Shown here: positions 8,819 to 16,224 of the stretch, in pieces
How the letters are laid out: the number at the start of each line of letters is the position of its first letter
Position numbering within the stretch: position 1 is the first letter of the stretch
NCBI GenBank assembly: GCA_023145315.1
Contig: JAGLEA010000094.1
Location: forward strand, 1 to 20,901
Direction: 5' to 3'
DNA length: 20,901 nt
From: Psychrilyobacter sp.
Lineage (GTDB): Bacteria; Fusobacteriota; Fusobacteriia; Fusobacteriales; Fusobacteriaceae
The notes under the pieces: model-generated
What the model was told of the DNA's origin: nothing
Seen by the model: the letters and a program-made list of their open reading frames with translations, nothing else
The model's database searches: none
Program-made: the position numbers and the translations under genes

Positions 8819-8876
8819 GGTTTTAAACCGCTAAAACATTTAGAGGGAAGACTTTTTAAAATTAATTTTAAAAGTC
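8819..8876 (+). promoter_or_regulatory. Inverted-repeat-rich leader of the hdrB operon
   Basis: Three symmetric elements lie in a row just after the presumed transcription start. They are GGTTTTAAACC at 8819-8829, CTAAA-ACA-TTTAG at 8831-8843, and a long imperfect hairpin from GACTTTT (8850-8856) to AAAAGTC (8870-8876) with AAAATT/AATTTT continuing the pairing. They could be an operator plus structured RNA. I do not recognise a riboswitch class, and there is no T-run directly after the long hairpin to make it a terminator. Confidence 0.35.
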
Positions 8877-8911
8877 GCTAAGATTGTTATTTTTTTAATT
8901 TAATTATTTTT

Positions 8912-8949
8912 AGGAGGTGAATTTCTGTATTTATAAAACTAAATACAGA
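8912..8949 (+). promoter_or_regulatory. Shine-Dalgarno separated from the hdrB start by a hairpin
   Basis: A textbook AGGAGGTGA sits at 8912-8920, but the hdrB ATG is at 8957, 36 nt further on, and no other ribosome site is closer. Between them lies a perfect 9-bp inverted repeat, TCTGTATTT (8924-8932) and AAATACAGA (8941-8949), with an 8-nt loop. Folding would remove 26 nt and bring the site to an effective 10-13 nt from the ATG. No ATG, GTG or TTG codon lies at a usable distance from the site that could explain it otherwise. Confidence 0.6.
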
Positions 8950-8956
8950 CTAATAT

Positions 8957-9745
8957 ATGAAGTATAGTTATTACCCAGGATGTACCTTAAAAACAAAAGG
9001 AAAGGAGTTTGAAAAATTTGCATTAGATTCAGCTAAAAAATTAGAAATTGAAATAGAAGAACAAGAAAATTGGCAATGTTGTGGTGCAGTATACCCAATG
9101 GCAGAAAATGAGATAGCTCCTAAATTATCAGCAGTGAGAAGTCTCGCAGCAGCAAAAGAAAAGCAAGAAAAATTAATTACTCTATGTTCAGCTTGTCACC
9201 ATGTTATAAAAAGAGTGAATAAGGATATAAAAACTAAACCAGCAATAAGAAAAAAGGTAAATGATTATTTGGAGTTAGATAATAACTATAACGGAGATAG
9301 TGAAGTTATTCACTATTTGGAGATGTTAAGAGATGATTTCACATTTAAAAAATTAGCATCTAAAGTAACAAACCCATTAAAGGGTAGAAAAATAGGAGCA
9401 TATTATGGATGTCTTCTTTTGAGACCTGGAAAAGACATGAACTTTGATAATGCAGAAAATCCTTCTATAATCGAGAACTTTATCGAAGCTATAGGCGGTG
9501 AAGCTATAAAGTATCCTTATAGAACAGAATGCTGTGGTGGTTACTTAATTACAGATAATGAAACTTTAGTGGACGAAATGACTTCAAATATAATAAAGTC
9601 GGCTAAATTAAATGGGATAAAAGAAATTGTAACAGCATGTCCACTATGTAAATATAATTTGGAAACAAGCAAGGAAGCTCAAGATGGTCAGATAACATCG
9701 GTGTACTTTACAGAATTATTAGCTGAAGCTTTAGATGTAAAATAA
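8957..9745 (+). CDS. hdrB: HdrB-like protein with two CCG domains (noncubane iron-sulfur clusters)
   Basis: This 262-residue protein is the subunit that in heterodisulfide reductase holds the high-potential reduction site. Both CCG-domain cysteine sets are complete: C9, C41, C42, C77, C80 and C152, C192, C193, C228, C231. These match the two noncubane [4Fe-4S] clusters known from the methanogen HdrABC structure. Bacteria do not make the CoM/CoB heterodisulfide, so the acceptor must differ. Ten cysteines in two repeats also occur in SdhE-type subunits of fumarate/succinate enzymes. A fumarate-reductase pair later in the operon makes fumarate a candidate final acceptor. The start is fixed by an in-frame TAA at 8951 and the conserved N-terminus MKYSYYPGCTLK. 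Its ribosome site is remote and hairpin-linked. Confidence 0.88.
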   Translation: MKYSYYPGCTLKTKGKEFEKFALDSAKKLEIEIEEQENWQCCGAVYPMAENEIAPKLSAVRSLAAAKEKQEKLITLCSACHHVIKRVNKDIKTKPAIRKKVNDYLELDNNYNGDSEVIHYLEMLRDDFTFKKLASKVTNPLKGRKIGAYYGCLLLRPGKDMNFDNAENPSIIENFIEAIGGEAIKYPYRTECCGGYLITDNETLVDEMTSNIIKSAKLNGIKEIVTACPLCKYNLETSKEAQDGQITSVYFTELLAEALDVK

Positions 9746-9763
9746 TGTTATTTGGAGGGTTTA

Positions 9764-10177
9764 ATGGAAAGAATTGAGTTAGGAACTACTAAAAATAAAG
9801 AAAAAATAAAGGAATTAATACTTATTACTGGCGAAAAAATAAATGATTGTATGCAATGTGGAAAGTGTAGTGCAGGATGTCCTGCCGCTTCCCAAATGGA
9901 TATATTGCCACATCAAATTATAAGGTATATTCAATTAGGAGAATGGAAAAAACTTATTGAGAGTAAAACATTATGGATTTGTGCTTCATGTTTTGCATGT
10001 GCGTCACGGTGTCCTAGAGATTTAGATGTTGCCAAACTTTTAGAAGGAATGAGGGTTATGATCCTTCAAGAAAAAAATAGCAAGAAAATAGATATAGAAA
10101 AAATGGGTAGATTGATGACAGACGAAAAAATGCCACAGCAAGCGATTGTCAGTGCATTTAGAAAATATAGTAAATAA
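9764..10177 (+). CDS. hdrC: HdrC-like ferredoxin-type subunit
   Basis: A 137-residue protein with two CxxCxxCxxxC motifs: C29, C32, C35, C39 and C73, C76, C79, C83, each expected to bind a [4Fe-4S] cluster. In Hdr complexes HdrC wires HdrA to HdrB. A longer reading frame from a TTG at 9752 exists. The ATG at 9764 is preferred because GGAGG at 9754-9758 lies 5 nt before it, and the TTG would place the ribosome site inside the gene. It follows hdrB by 18 nt. The C-terminal 30 residues are helical-looking and charged with no recognised domain. Confidence 0.9.
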   Translation: MERIELGTTKNKEKIKELILITGEKINDCMQCGKCSAGCPAASQMDILPHQIIRYIQLGEWKKLIESKTLWICASCFACASRCPRDLDVAKLLEGMRVMILQEKNSKKIDIEKMGRLMTDEKMPQQAIVSAFRKYSK

Positions 10178-10206
10178 AGAATATTATAAAAAGTAGGAGG
10201 GAAAAA

Positions 10207-12192
10207 ATGCAAAAAATCGGTGTTTTTGTCTGCTGGTGTGGAACCAATATATCTGCTACTGTAGACGTAAAAAAAGTAGTAGAAGAAGCAAAAAAAATAT
10301 CTGGAGTTACTTTTGCTACAGATTATCAATATATGTGCTCTGAGATTGGGCAAAATATGATGAAAGAAGCTATAAAAAAAAATGGGCTAGAAAGAATTGT
10401 TATTGCTGAGTGTTCTCCACGAATGCATGAATCAACTTTTCGAACTGCAGCTGAAGAGGCAGGAATAAATCCATATTTGGTGGAGATTGCAAATATTCGT
10501 GAACAGTGTTCTTGGGTTCATAAAAATAAAGCTGAAGGAACAGAAAAAGCTATAGCATTAACAAAGTCAGCTGTGGCTAAAGTTACATTGAATACTGAGT
10601 TATTTCCCGGAGAAGTAGGAGTAACAAAAAAAGCTCTTGTTATAGGAGGGGGAATCGCAGGTATTCAATCAGCATTAGATATAGCAGAAGCAGGATATAA
10701 AGTAGATATAGTAGAAAAATCACCAAGTATAGGTGGAAGAATGGCACAAATAGATAAGACATTTCCAACATTAGACTGCTCTGCTTGTATATTAACTCCT
10801 AAAATGGTTGATGCTGCAAAACATCCTAATATTACACTTCATACATATAGTGAGATAGAAAAAATAAGTGGATATGTTGGAAATTTTAAAGTTGAAATAA
10901 AGAAAAAAGCAAGGTTTATAGATGAAGAAAAATGTATAGGTTGTAATGTTTGTACTGATAAATGTCCATCTAAAAATGCAGATAATGAATTTGAGCAATC
11001 ACTATCTAAAAGGGGAGCAGTGTATATACCATTTGCTCAAGCAATTCCAAATGTTCCAGTTATAGATAAGGAAGAATGTATAAAGCTAAAAACTGGGAAA
11101 TGTGGATTATGTGAGATAGTTTGTCCAGCTAATGCTATTAGATTTAATCAAGAAGATCAAATTATTTTAGAAGAATATGGTGCTATTGTAGTAGCTACAG
11201 GGTTTGATATTATTGATTTAGATAATTTTGGTGAGTATCAATACGATCATCCAGATGTATTAACATCTCTAGATTTTGAAAGATTAACAAATGCAGGTGG
11301 ACCAACTCAAGGGAAATTTGTTAAATTAACAAATGGTGAGAGGCCGAAAAAATTGGTATTTATTCAATGTGTAGGATCGCGTGATGTTAGTGAAAGAGGG
11401 AAGGAGTATTGCTCTAAAGTATGTTGTATGTATACAGCGAAACATGCTATGTTGATAAAAGAAAAATATCCAGATACAGAAGTTTATGTTTTTTATATTG
11501 ATGTAAGAACACCAGGTAAAAACTTTGATGAATTTCATAGAAGAGCCGTTGAAAAATATAGTGTAAATTACATTAGGGGAACTGTCGGAAAGATATTTCC
11601 TCATGAAGATAAATTATTAGTAAATGCTGTGGATACATTGACTGGAGAAATGGTTAAAATAGATGCTGATATGGTTGTTTTAGCAGTTGCAACACAAGCT
11701 AGAAAAGGAACAACCGCTTTAAAAAGAAAGCTAGGAATAAGTACAGATATTAATAATTTTTTTACAGAGGCTCATTCTAAATTAAAACCTGTTGAAACAA
11801 CATCTGCTGGAATATTTTTAAGTGGTGCATGTCAAGGACCGAAAGACATACCAGAAACTGTATCTCAATCAAGTGCAGCAGCAGCAAAAGTTTTAGGGAT
11901 TTTAAGTAAAAATAAATTAGTAAATAATCCTTGTATTTGTGAAGTTGATGAATCAACTTGTAGTGGATGTTTAGCATGTACAAAGATGTGTCCGTATGAT
12001 GCTATTACAGAAAAACATTTAGAATTTTATGATGAAAGAGGAACTAAAAGAATAAAAGTTGTGGCTAGTGTTAATGAAGCACTTTGTCAAGGTTGTGGAG
12101 GATGTACTGTAACTTGTCGTTCAGAATCTATAGATTTAAAAGGCTTTACAAACCAACAAATATTAGCAGAGGTGGATGCGATATGTCGATAA
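10207..12192 (+). CDS. hdrA: HdrA-like flavin-based electron-bifurcating subunit
   Basis: The 661-residue size and layout match full-length HdrA, which carries the bifurcating FAD. Domains in order: an N-terminal domain with C9, C11, C44 and C69; a thioredoxin-reductase-like FAD domain beginning at GGGIAG (147-152); an inserted two-cluster ferredoxin unit (C243, C246, C249, C253 and C291, C299, C302, C306); the second half of the flavin domain with YCSKVCCMYTAKHA at 401-414; and a C-terminal ferredoxin pair (C585, C588, C591, C595 and C627, C630, C633, C637). In the family it splits electrons between HdrB and ferredoxin. AGGAGGG at 10195-10201 supports the start. No hydrogenase or formate dehydrogenase gene is nearby, so electrons should come from the Flx proteins that follow. 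Confidence 0.93.
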   Translation: MQKIGVFVCWCGTNISATVDVKKVVEEAKKISGVTFATDYQYMCSEIGQNMMKEAIKKNGLERIVIAECSPRMHESTFRTAAEEAGINPYLVEIANIREQCSWVHKNKAEGTEKAIALTKSAVAKVTLNTELFPGEVGVTKKALVIGGGIAGIQSALDIAEAGYKVDIVEKSPSIGGRMAQIDKTFPTLDCSACILTPKMVDAAKHPNITLHTYSEIEKISGYVGNFKVEIKKKARFIDEEKCIGCNVCTDKCPSKNADNEFEQSLSKRGAVYIPFAQAIPNVPVIDKEECIKLKTGKCGLCEIVCPANAIRFNQEDQIILEEYGAIVVATGFDIIDLDNFGEYQYDHPDVLTSLDFERLTNAGGPTQGKFVKLTNGERPKKLVFIQCVGSRDVSERGKEYCSKVCCMYTAKHAMLIKEKYPDTEVYVFYIDVRTPGKNFDEFHRRAVEKYSVNYIRGTVGKIFPHEDKLLVNAVDTLTGEMVKIDADMVVLAVATQARKGTTALKRKLGISTDINNFFTEAHSKLKPVETTSAGIFLSGACQGPKDIPETVSQSSAAAAKVLGILSKNKLVNNPCICEVDESTCSGCLACTKMCPYDAITEKHLEFYDERGTKRIKVVASVNEALCQGCGGCTVTCRSESIDLKGFTNQQILAEVDAICR

Positions 12193-12638
12193 ATGAAAAA
12201 GAAATATTAGATAAAGATGAGGAATTTAAACCTCTAATAGTGGCATTTTGCTGTAATTGGTGTAGTTATGCAGGAGCAGATCTGGCAGGAACAAGTAGAC
12301 TTAATTATCCAGCAAATGTCAAAATTGTGAGAGTTCCTTGTTCATGTAGAGTAAATTTAAATTTTGTATTAAGAGCATTTCAAAATGGTGCTGATGGTGT
12401 AGTTATTGCAGGTTGTCATCCTGGAGATTGTCATTATTCTACAGGAAATTACTATACAAGAAGAAGGTTTTCATTAATAACAAACTTAACAGAATATTTA
12501 GGGATAGAAAAAGAGCGTCTAAAAGTTGACTGGATATCGGCAGCAGAGGCAAATAAATTTGCTACTGTAATGAATGGAATTTTAGAAGATGTATATAAAT
12601 TAGGTCCAAATAAAAAAATGAGGGATGAGAGATGGTAA
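12183..12638 (+). CDS. flxD: FlxD / MvhD-like [2Fe-2S] linker subunit
   Basis: This 151-residue protein belongs to the methyl-viologen-reducing hydrogenase delta family, which carries a [2Fe-2S] cluster and passes electrons from an input module to HdrA. Seen: FCCNWCSYAGADLAG at 22-36, VRVPCSCRVN at 49-58, and GCHPGDCHY at 77-85. The motif CSC (C53, C55) is unusual, because family members as I know them have a glycine-type residue where C55 stands. The start is placed at 12183 because GAGGTGG at 12169-12175 lies 7 nt upstream and the protein then begins like the family; a longer in-frame extension to 12084 lies inside hdrA. It overlaps the hdrA stop by 10 nt, implying translational coupling. 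Confidence 0.88.
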   Translation: MSINEKEILDKDEEFKPLIVAFCCNWCSYAGADLAGTSRLNYPANVKIVRVPCSCRVNLNFVLRAFQNGADGVVIAGCHPGDCHYSTGNYYTRRRFSLITNLTEYLGIEKERLKVDWISAAEANKFATVMNGILEDVYKLGPNKKMRDERW

Positions 12639-13609
12639 ATATAACTGAAAAAATTATAGAAATATCTAAAAAATCTCTTTTGAATAAAGAAGTAGATGCA
12701 ATACTTGGTTGGAAAAAAGGAGATTTATGGTGGGATTCGTATCCTGTAGAAGTTTCAGAATTAGAAGAGGTGGATTCTTTAATATGGGATATGTTTTGTG
12801 TAAATAATCTAAGTAAATTTCTTATGAAAGAAAGAACTACAAATAGAAAAATAGGAGTTTTCTTAAAAGGTTGTGATGCTATGGCATTTAATCAACTATT
12901 AAAAGATAATAGAGTAAAGAGGTCAAATATTACTATTTATGGGATTCCATGTGATGGAATGATAGATTCTGAAAAAGTTAAAAAAGCAGTGAAAAATAAA
13001 AGAGTACTAAGTGTGTCTGAAAAAGACGGTGAATGCTTAATTAAAACAAAGGATTCTGAAGTTAGTATTGAAAAAAATGAAATAAAATTTGATAAATGTC
13101 TCACATGTGTATTTCCAAATCCAGTAGTTTATGATGAATTATTATGTGAAAAAATTGAGATCACAAATAAAAAAGAAGATAGATTTGTAGGAGTTAAAGA
13201 ATTAGAAGCTATGACTCCTAATCAGAGGTATGAATTTTGGAAAAGTGAATTCTCAAGATGTATTAGATGTAATGCCTGTCGTGATATTTGTCCTGCATGT
13301 AATTGTGTGAAGTGTATTTTCGATAATGAAAATTCAGATATTTTAGGGAAGGCAAAAAATGAAAGTGAAGATAGTTTTTTCCATCTTGTTAGAGCATATC
13401 ATGTAGCAGGACGATGTGTTGACTGTGGTGAATGTGGTCGTGTTTGTCCAGAGGGAATTCCTTTAGAACTTTTAAATCGAAAGATAATTAATGATTTAAA
13501 TGGATTATATGGTGAATTTGATGCAGGTAGTGATTCTACTACAGATGCTCCATTAGTATCATTTAATTTAGAAGATAAGGATTCGTTTACAGAAAAAGGG
13601 GGTAGATAA
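12632..13609 (+). CDS. flxC: FlxC-like iron-sulfur subunit
   Basis: This is a 325-residue cytoplasmic electron-transfer protein. The N-terminal part (about 1-200) resembles the F420-hydrogenase beta/FrhB-type region, with isolated cysteines (C81, C107, C156, C159). The C-terminal part holds a two-cluster ferredoxin unit: C210, C213, C216, C220 and C262, C265, C268, C272. Three further cysteines (C223, C225, C228) follow the first motif directly, as is common in heterodisulfide-linked proteins of this kind. The last 35 residues are acidic and low in complexity. It overlaps flxD by 7 nt and shares one base with flxB. The order hdrA-flxD-flxC-flxB-flxA marks it as FlxC of an Flx-Hdr complex. The exact role of this subunit is inferred from context. 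Confidence 0.75.
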   Translation: MVNITEKIIEISKKSLLNKEVDAILGWKKGDLWWDSYPVEVSELEEVDSLIWDMFCVNNLSKFLMKERTTNRKIGVFLKGCDAMAFNQLLKDNRVKRSNITIYGIPCDGMIDSEKVKKAVKNKRVLSVSEKDGECLIKTKDSEVSIEKNEIKFDKCLTCVFPNPVVYDELLCEKIEITNKKEDRFVGVKELEAMTPNQRYEFWKSEFSRCIRCNACRDICPACNCVKCIFDNENSDILGKAKNESEDSFFHLVRAYHVAGRCVDCGECGRVCPEGIPLELLNRKIINDLNGLYGEFDAGSDSTTDAPLVSFNLEDKDSFTEKGGR

Positions 13610-14649
13610 TGAAAAAGATTTTAAAGAGTAATTTACCTGAATTATGGAAAGAATTATCTGAAAAATTTAATTTATTTTTACCAATAGAAAAGAGGAATAC
13701 ACTAAACTTTTTACCTTGGAAAACTGGAGAAATTGTAAACTTAGAAAAAGTTCGAACAAATGGATCTCCTAAAAATTTAATAATGCCTCAAACAGAAACT
13801 TATCTAAAATTTAAATGCCAAGGTAAAAAATTATCTTTTGAAGCTGTAGAAGAACCTATAAGTGAATATGTTTTATTTGGAGTACGACCTTGTGATGTAA
13901 ATAGTTTTACTCTTTTAGATAATGTCTTTTTAAAAGAGCCAGTTGATACTTTTTATAGAGAACATAGGAATAAAGGGTTGATAATCTCTTTAGCGTGTAA
14001 TAATCCAGATGATACGTGTTTTTGTTCAGCTTTTGATATTCATCCAGAAGAAGAGATATTAGGTGCTGATATAGCTGCTTGGGATTTAGGGGAATACCTA
14101 GTATTTAAAGGTAAAACTGAAAAAGGGGAACTTTTGATAAAATCTTTAGAAAACCTTTTAGAAGAATTTGAAGATGAGAAAAAACTAATTGAAATAAAAG
14201 AGAGTATAAAAAAAGAGATAGAAGATCTCCCGTACTCGAATTTAGATCTTAAAAATATAAAAGAAAGCTTATTAGAAATCTTTGAAAAAGAAGAAGTGTG
14301 GGAAGAATTTAGTAAAACTTGTTTAGGGTGTGGAGCTTGTACGTTTGTATGTCCTACTTGCCATTGTTACGATCTTTTAGATTATAACGCTTCTACTTGT
14401 GGCGAAAAATTTAGGTGTTGGGATTCTTGTATGACTTCTGACTTTACAAAGATGGCTCACGGAAATCCAAGAGAAACACAACTGCAAAGGTTAAGACAAA
14501 GATTTATGCATAAATTAGTTTATTACCCTAACAACCACGATGGAACTTACCTGTGTGTAGGTTGTGGAAGGTGTGTGGATAAATGTCCTGTTCATATTGA
14601 TATAGTTAAAATCATCAAGAAATTAGGAGGGGAAAAAGATGGGATGTAG
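13609..14649 (+). CDS. flxB: FlxB-like (AsrA-related) iron-sulfur subunit
   Basis: The 346-residue protein resembles anaerobic sulfite reductase subunit A and hydrogenase beta subunits. The N-terminal domain contains GVRPCDVNSFTLLDNVF at 91-107 and CNNPDDTCFCSAF at 130-142. The C-terminal ferredoxin unit has C238, C241, C244, C248 with extra C251 and C253, then C316, C319, C322, C326. Cysteines C264, C270 and C274 lie between the two. In Flx-Hdr systems this subunit passes electrons from the flavoprotein FlxA toward FlxC/FlxD. The start overlaps the flxC stop by one base (TAATG). No sulfite reductase C (sirohaem) gene is present, so an AsrABC assignment is rejected. Confidence 0.8.
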   Translation: MKKILKSNLPELWKELSEKFNLFLPIEKRNTLNFLPWKTGEIVNLEKVRTNGSPKNLIMPQTETYLKFKCQGKKLSFEAVEEPISEYVLFGVRPCDVNSFTLLDNVFLKEPVDTFYREHRNKGLIISLACNNPDDTCFCSAFDIHPEEEILGADIAAWDLGEYLVFKGKTEKGELLIKSLENLLEEFEDEKKLIEIKESIKKEIEDLPYSNLDLKNIKESLLEIFEKEEVWEEFSKTCLGCGACTFVCPTCHCYDLLDYNASTCGEKFRCWDSCMTSDFTKMAHGNPRETQLQRLRQRFMHKLVYYPNNHDGTYLCVGCGRCVDKCPVHIDIVKIIKKLGGEKDGM

Positions 14650-15478
14650 TTGCCATGATAATGATCCATTAATACCTAAAGTAGCAGTTATAAAAGAGAT
14701 GAGAGAGGATACTCATGATGTTATAACTTTTAAAATTATAGATAAAGATGGAAATAGACCATTTGATTTCCTACCTGGACAGTGTGCAATGCTATCAATA
14801 CCTATGATAGGAGAAGCAATATTTTCTATCACATCGTCACCAACAGAAAAAGAATATATTGAATGCAGTATAAAAAGGTGTGGAAAGGTTACAGATTACT
14901 TGCATGAATTAGAAGTAGGAGATGAAATAGGAGTACGAGGTCCATATGGAAATAATTTTCCTGTGGAAAAGATTAAACAAACAGACCTTCTATTTATTGC
15001 TGGTGGAATAGGATTAGCACCACTAAGATCAGTAATAAATTATGCTATGGATAATAGAAGTGATTACGGTCTTATAGATATAGTTTATGGAGCGAGAACA
15101 CCAAATGATCTAGTACATCCTAAAGATATATTTGAAATTTGGCCTAAAAAATTAAATACAAGAGTTCATTTGACAGTGGATATAGAGCATCCTGATTGGA
15201 GTGGAGCTGTTGGATATGTTCCAACTTTTGTAGAAGCATTAGCATTTGATATAAACAAAACTGTTTTAATTTGTGGACCACCAATTATGATAAAATACAC
15301 TCTTCAAGTTTTAGAAGAGATAGGATTTAAAAAGGAGCAAATTTATACGACTCTAGAGTTAAAAATGAAGTGTGGTATAGGGAAGTGTGGTCGTTGTAAT
15401 ATTGGGGATAAATACGTATGTAAAGATGGCCCTGTATTTAGATGCGATGAAATTACAGAGCTTCCAAATGAATATTAA
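14639..15478 (+). CDS. flxA: FlxA-like NAD(P)H-oxidising FAD/[2Fe-2S] subunit
   Basis: This is the presumed entry point for NADH. The 279-residue protein has the ferredoxin-NADP reductase-like layout of AsrB and PyrK-type proteins. The FAD-binding barrel carries FSITSSP at 62-68 and GPYGN at 101-105. The pyridine-nucleotide domain carries AGGIGLAPLR at 121-130 and CGPP at 212-215. The C-terminal [2Fe-2S] site is C245, C250, C253 and C261. AGGAGGGG at 14625-14632 lies 6 nt before the ATG, which is inside the last codons of flxB (11-nt overlap). An extra CSC near the N-terminus (C3, C5) has no assigned role. NADH rather than NADPH is inferred from the known Flx-Hdr systems and cannot be read safely from sequence. 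Confidence 0.86.
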   Translation: MGCSCHDNDPLIPKVAVIKEMREDTHDVITFKIIDKDGNRPFDFLPGQCAMLSIPMIGEAIFSITSSPTEKEYIECSIKRCGKVTDYLHELEVGDEIGVRGPYGNNFPVEKIKQTDLLFIAGGIGLAPLRSVINYAMDNRSDYGLIDIVYGARTPNDLVHPKDIFEIWPKKLNTRVHLTVDIEHPDWSGAVGYVPTFVEALAFDINKTVLICGPPIMIKYTLQVLEEIGFKKEQIYTTLELKMKCGIGKCGRCNIGDKYVCKDGPVFRCDEITELPNEY

Positions 15479-15520
15479 ATTAAATGAAAAGTAATAATAC
15501 TTATTTTAGAGGAGGATTAA

Positions 15521-16198
15521 ATGTCGGAAAAAATGTTTGAGATATTTATATTAGGTAAAAAATATATCGTTCCTTCTACTCTTACAATCATGGATTCTAT
15601 GGAGTATGCAGGATATAAATTAAAAAAAGGTTGTGGGTGTAGATCTGGATTCTGTGGAGCATGTGCAACAATATATAGAGTACCAGGAGATAAAGAGTTG
15701 AAGGTAACATTGGCATGTCAAGCTAAAGTAGAAGATGGAATGTATTTTGTACAGCTACCATTTTTCCCTGGTGAAAAGCCAAAATATGATATAGAAACTA
15801 CAAAAGCAAATATAGAAGCTATGGCAAAAAATTATCCAGAAATATATAAATGTATTGGATGTAATTCATGTACGAAAGGATGTCCTCAAGATTTAAATGT
15901 AATGCAATATATAGCTTATGCTCAACGTGGAGAATTTGAAAAATGTTCTCATGAATCTTTTGATTGTGTAGCTTGTGGGATTTGTGCATCAAGATGTCCT
16001 GCTGGAATAACTCATTATAATACATCTTTGTTAGTAAGAAGATTAACAGGGAAATATCTAGAAAAAGAAGCTAAGCATCTCACTCAAAAAGTTAATGAAA
16101 TTAACAATGGTGAGCACGATAAACCTTTAGAAGAGGTAAGAAATAAAACAATAGATGAACTAAAAGATCTATATAATAATAGAATTATAACTAAATAA
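15521..16198 (+). CDS. Fumarate-reductase-type iron-sulfur subunit (TfrB N-terminal-like)
   Basis: A 225-residue electron carrier partner of the following flavoprotein. Its N-terminal plant-type ferredoxin domain has a [2Fe-2S] set, C40, C45, C48 and C66, with an extra C38. It continues into an HdrC-like unit with C111, C114, C117, C121 and C149, C152, C155, C159. Classical FrdB/SdhB has one of the last clusters as [3Fe-4S] for quinone reaction. Here both motifs are full CxxCxxCxxxC, arguing against a quinone site. The methanogen thiol:fumarate reductase TfrB has the same front part fused to a CCG domain; that domain is absent here but present in HdrB of the same operon. GAGGAGG at 15509-15515 supports the start. 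There is no membrane anchor gene. Confidence 0.8.
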   Translation: MSEKMFEIFILGKKYIVPSTLTIMDSMEYAGYKLKKGCGCRSGFCGACATIYRVPGDKELKVTLACQAKVEDGMYFVQLPFFPGEKPKYDIETTKANIEAMAKNYPEIYKCIGCNSCTKGCPQDLNVMQYIAYAQRGEFEKCSHESFDCVACGICASRCPAGITHYNTSLLVRRLTGKYLEKEAKHLTQKVNEINNGEHDKPLEEVRNKTIDELKDLYNNRIITK

Positions 16199-16224
16199 TA
16201 AAAAACCAGGTTAGGAGGTAGTCG

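Larger units (their letters stand above)
8621..8956. other. Divergent intergenic control region
   Basis: These 336 bases separate abfD (leftward) from hdrB (rightward) and contain no convincing gene. They hold a leftward promoter, a candidate rightward promoter, a 12-base palindrome, an inverted-repeat-rich leader and the hdrB ribosome site with its hairpin, each listed separately. In the abfD leader there is also a short inverted repeat, GATAAA at 8655-8660 with TTTATC at 8669-8674. No known riboswitch consensus was recognised by eye. Confidence 0.8.

Noticed and set aside
8850..8910. Intrinsic terminator or attenuator in the hdrB leader
   Set aside because: The hairpin at 8850-8876 is almost all A-T and the T-run begins about 13 bases later, too far for a standard terminator.
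8917..8953. Leader peptide read from the AGGAGGTGA site
   Set aside because: No ATG, GTG or TTG lies 5-10 bases after the site. The only GTG is part of the site itself, and CTG at 8925 reaches a stop after three codons.
9752..9763. TTG start giving hdrC four extra residues
   Set aside because: The GGAGG ribosome site at 9754-9758 lies inside this extension and is ideally placed for the ATG at 9764.
12084..12182. N-terminal extension of flxD by 33 residues
   Set aside because: It lies entirely inside hdrA, has no ribosome site, and does not look like the MvhD family. The ATG at 12183 has GAGGTGG at the right distance.
12183..12638. Evidence of a [NiFe] hydrogenase (MvhADG)
   Set aside because: Only the delta-type subunit is present. 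No large or small hydrogenase subunit motifs were seen anywhere in the window.
13609..15478. Anaerobic sulfite reductase AsrA/AsrB
   Set aside because: The folds match, but there is no sirohaem subunit AsrC and the genes sit within an hdrA-flxDC series, so the FlxB/FlxA reading is better.
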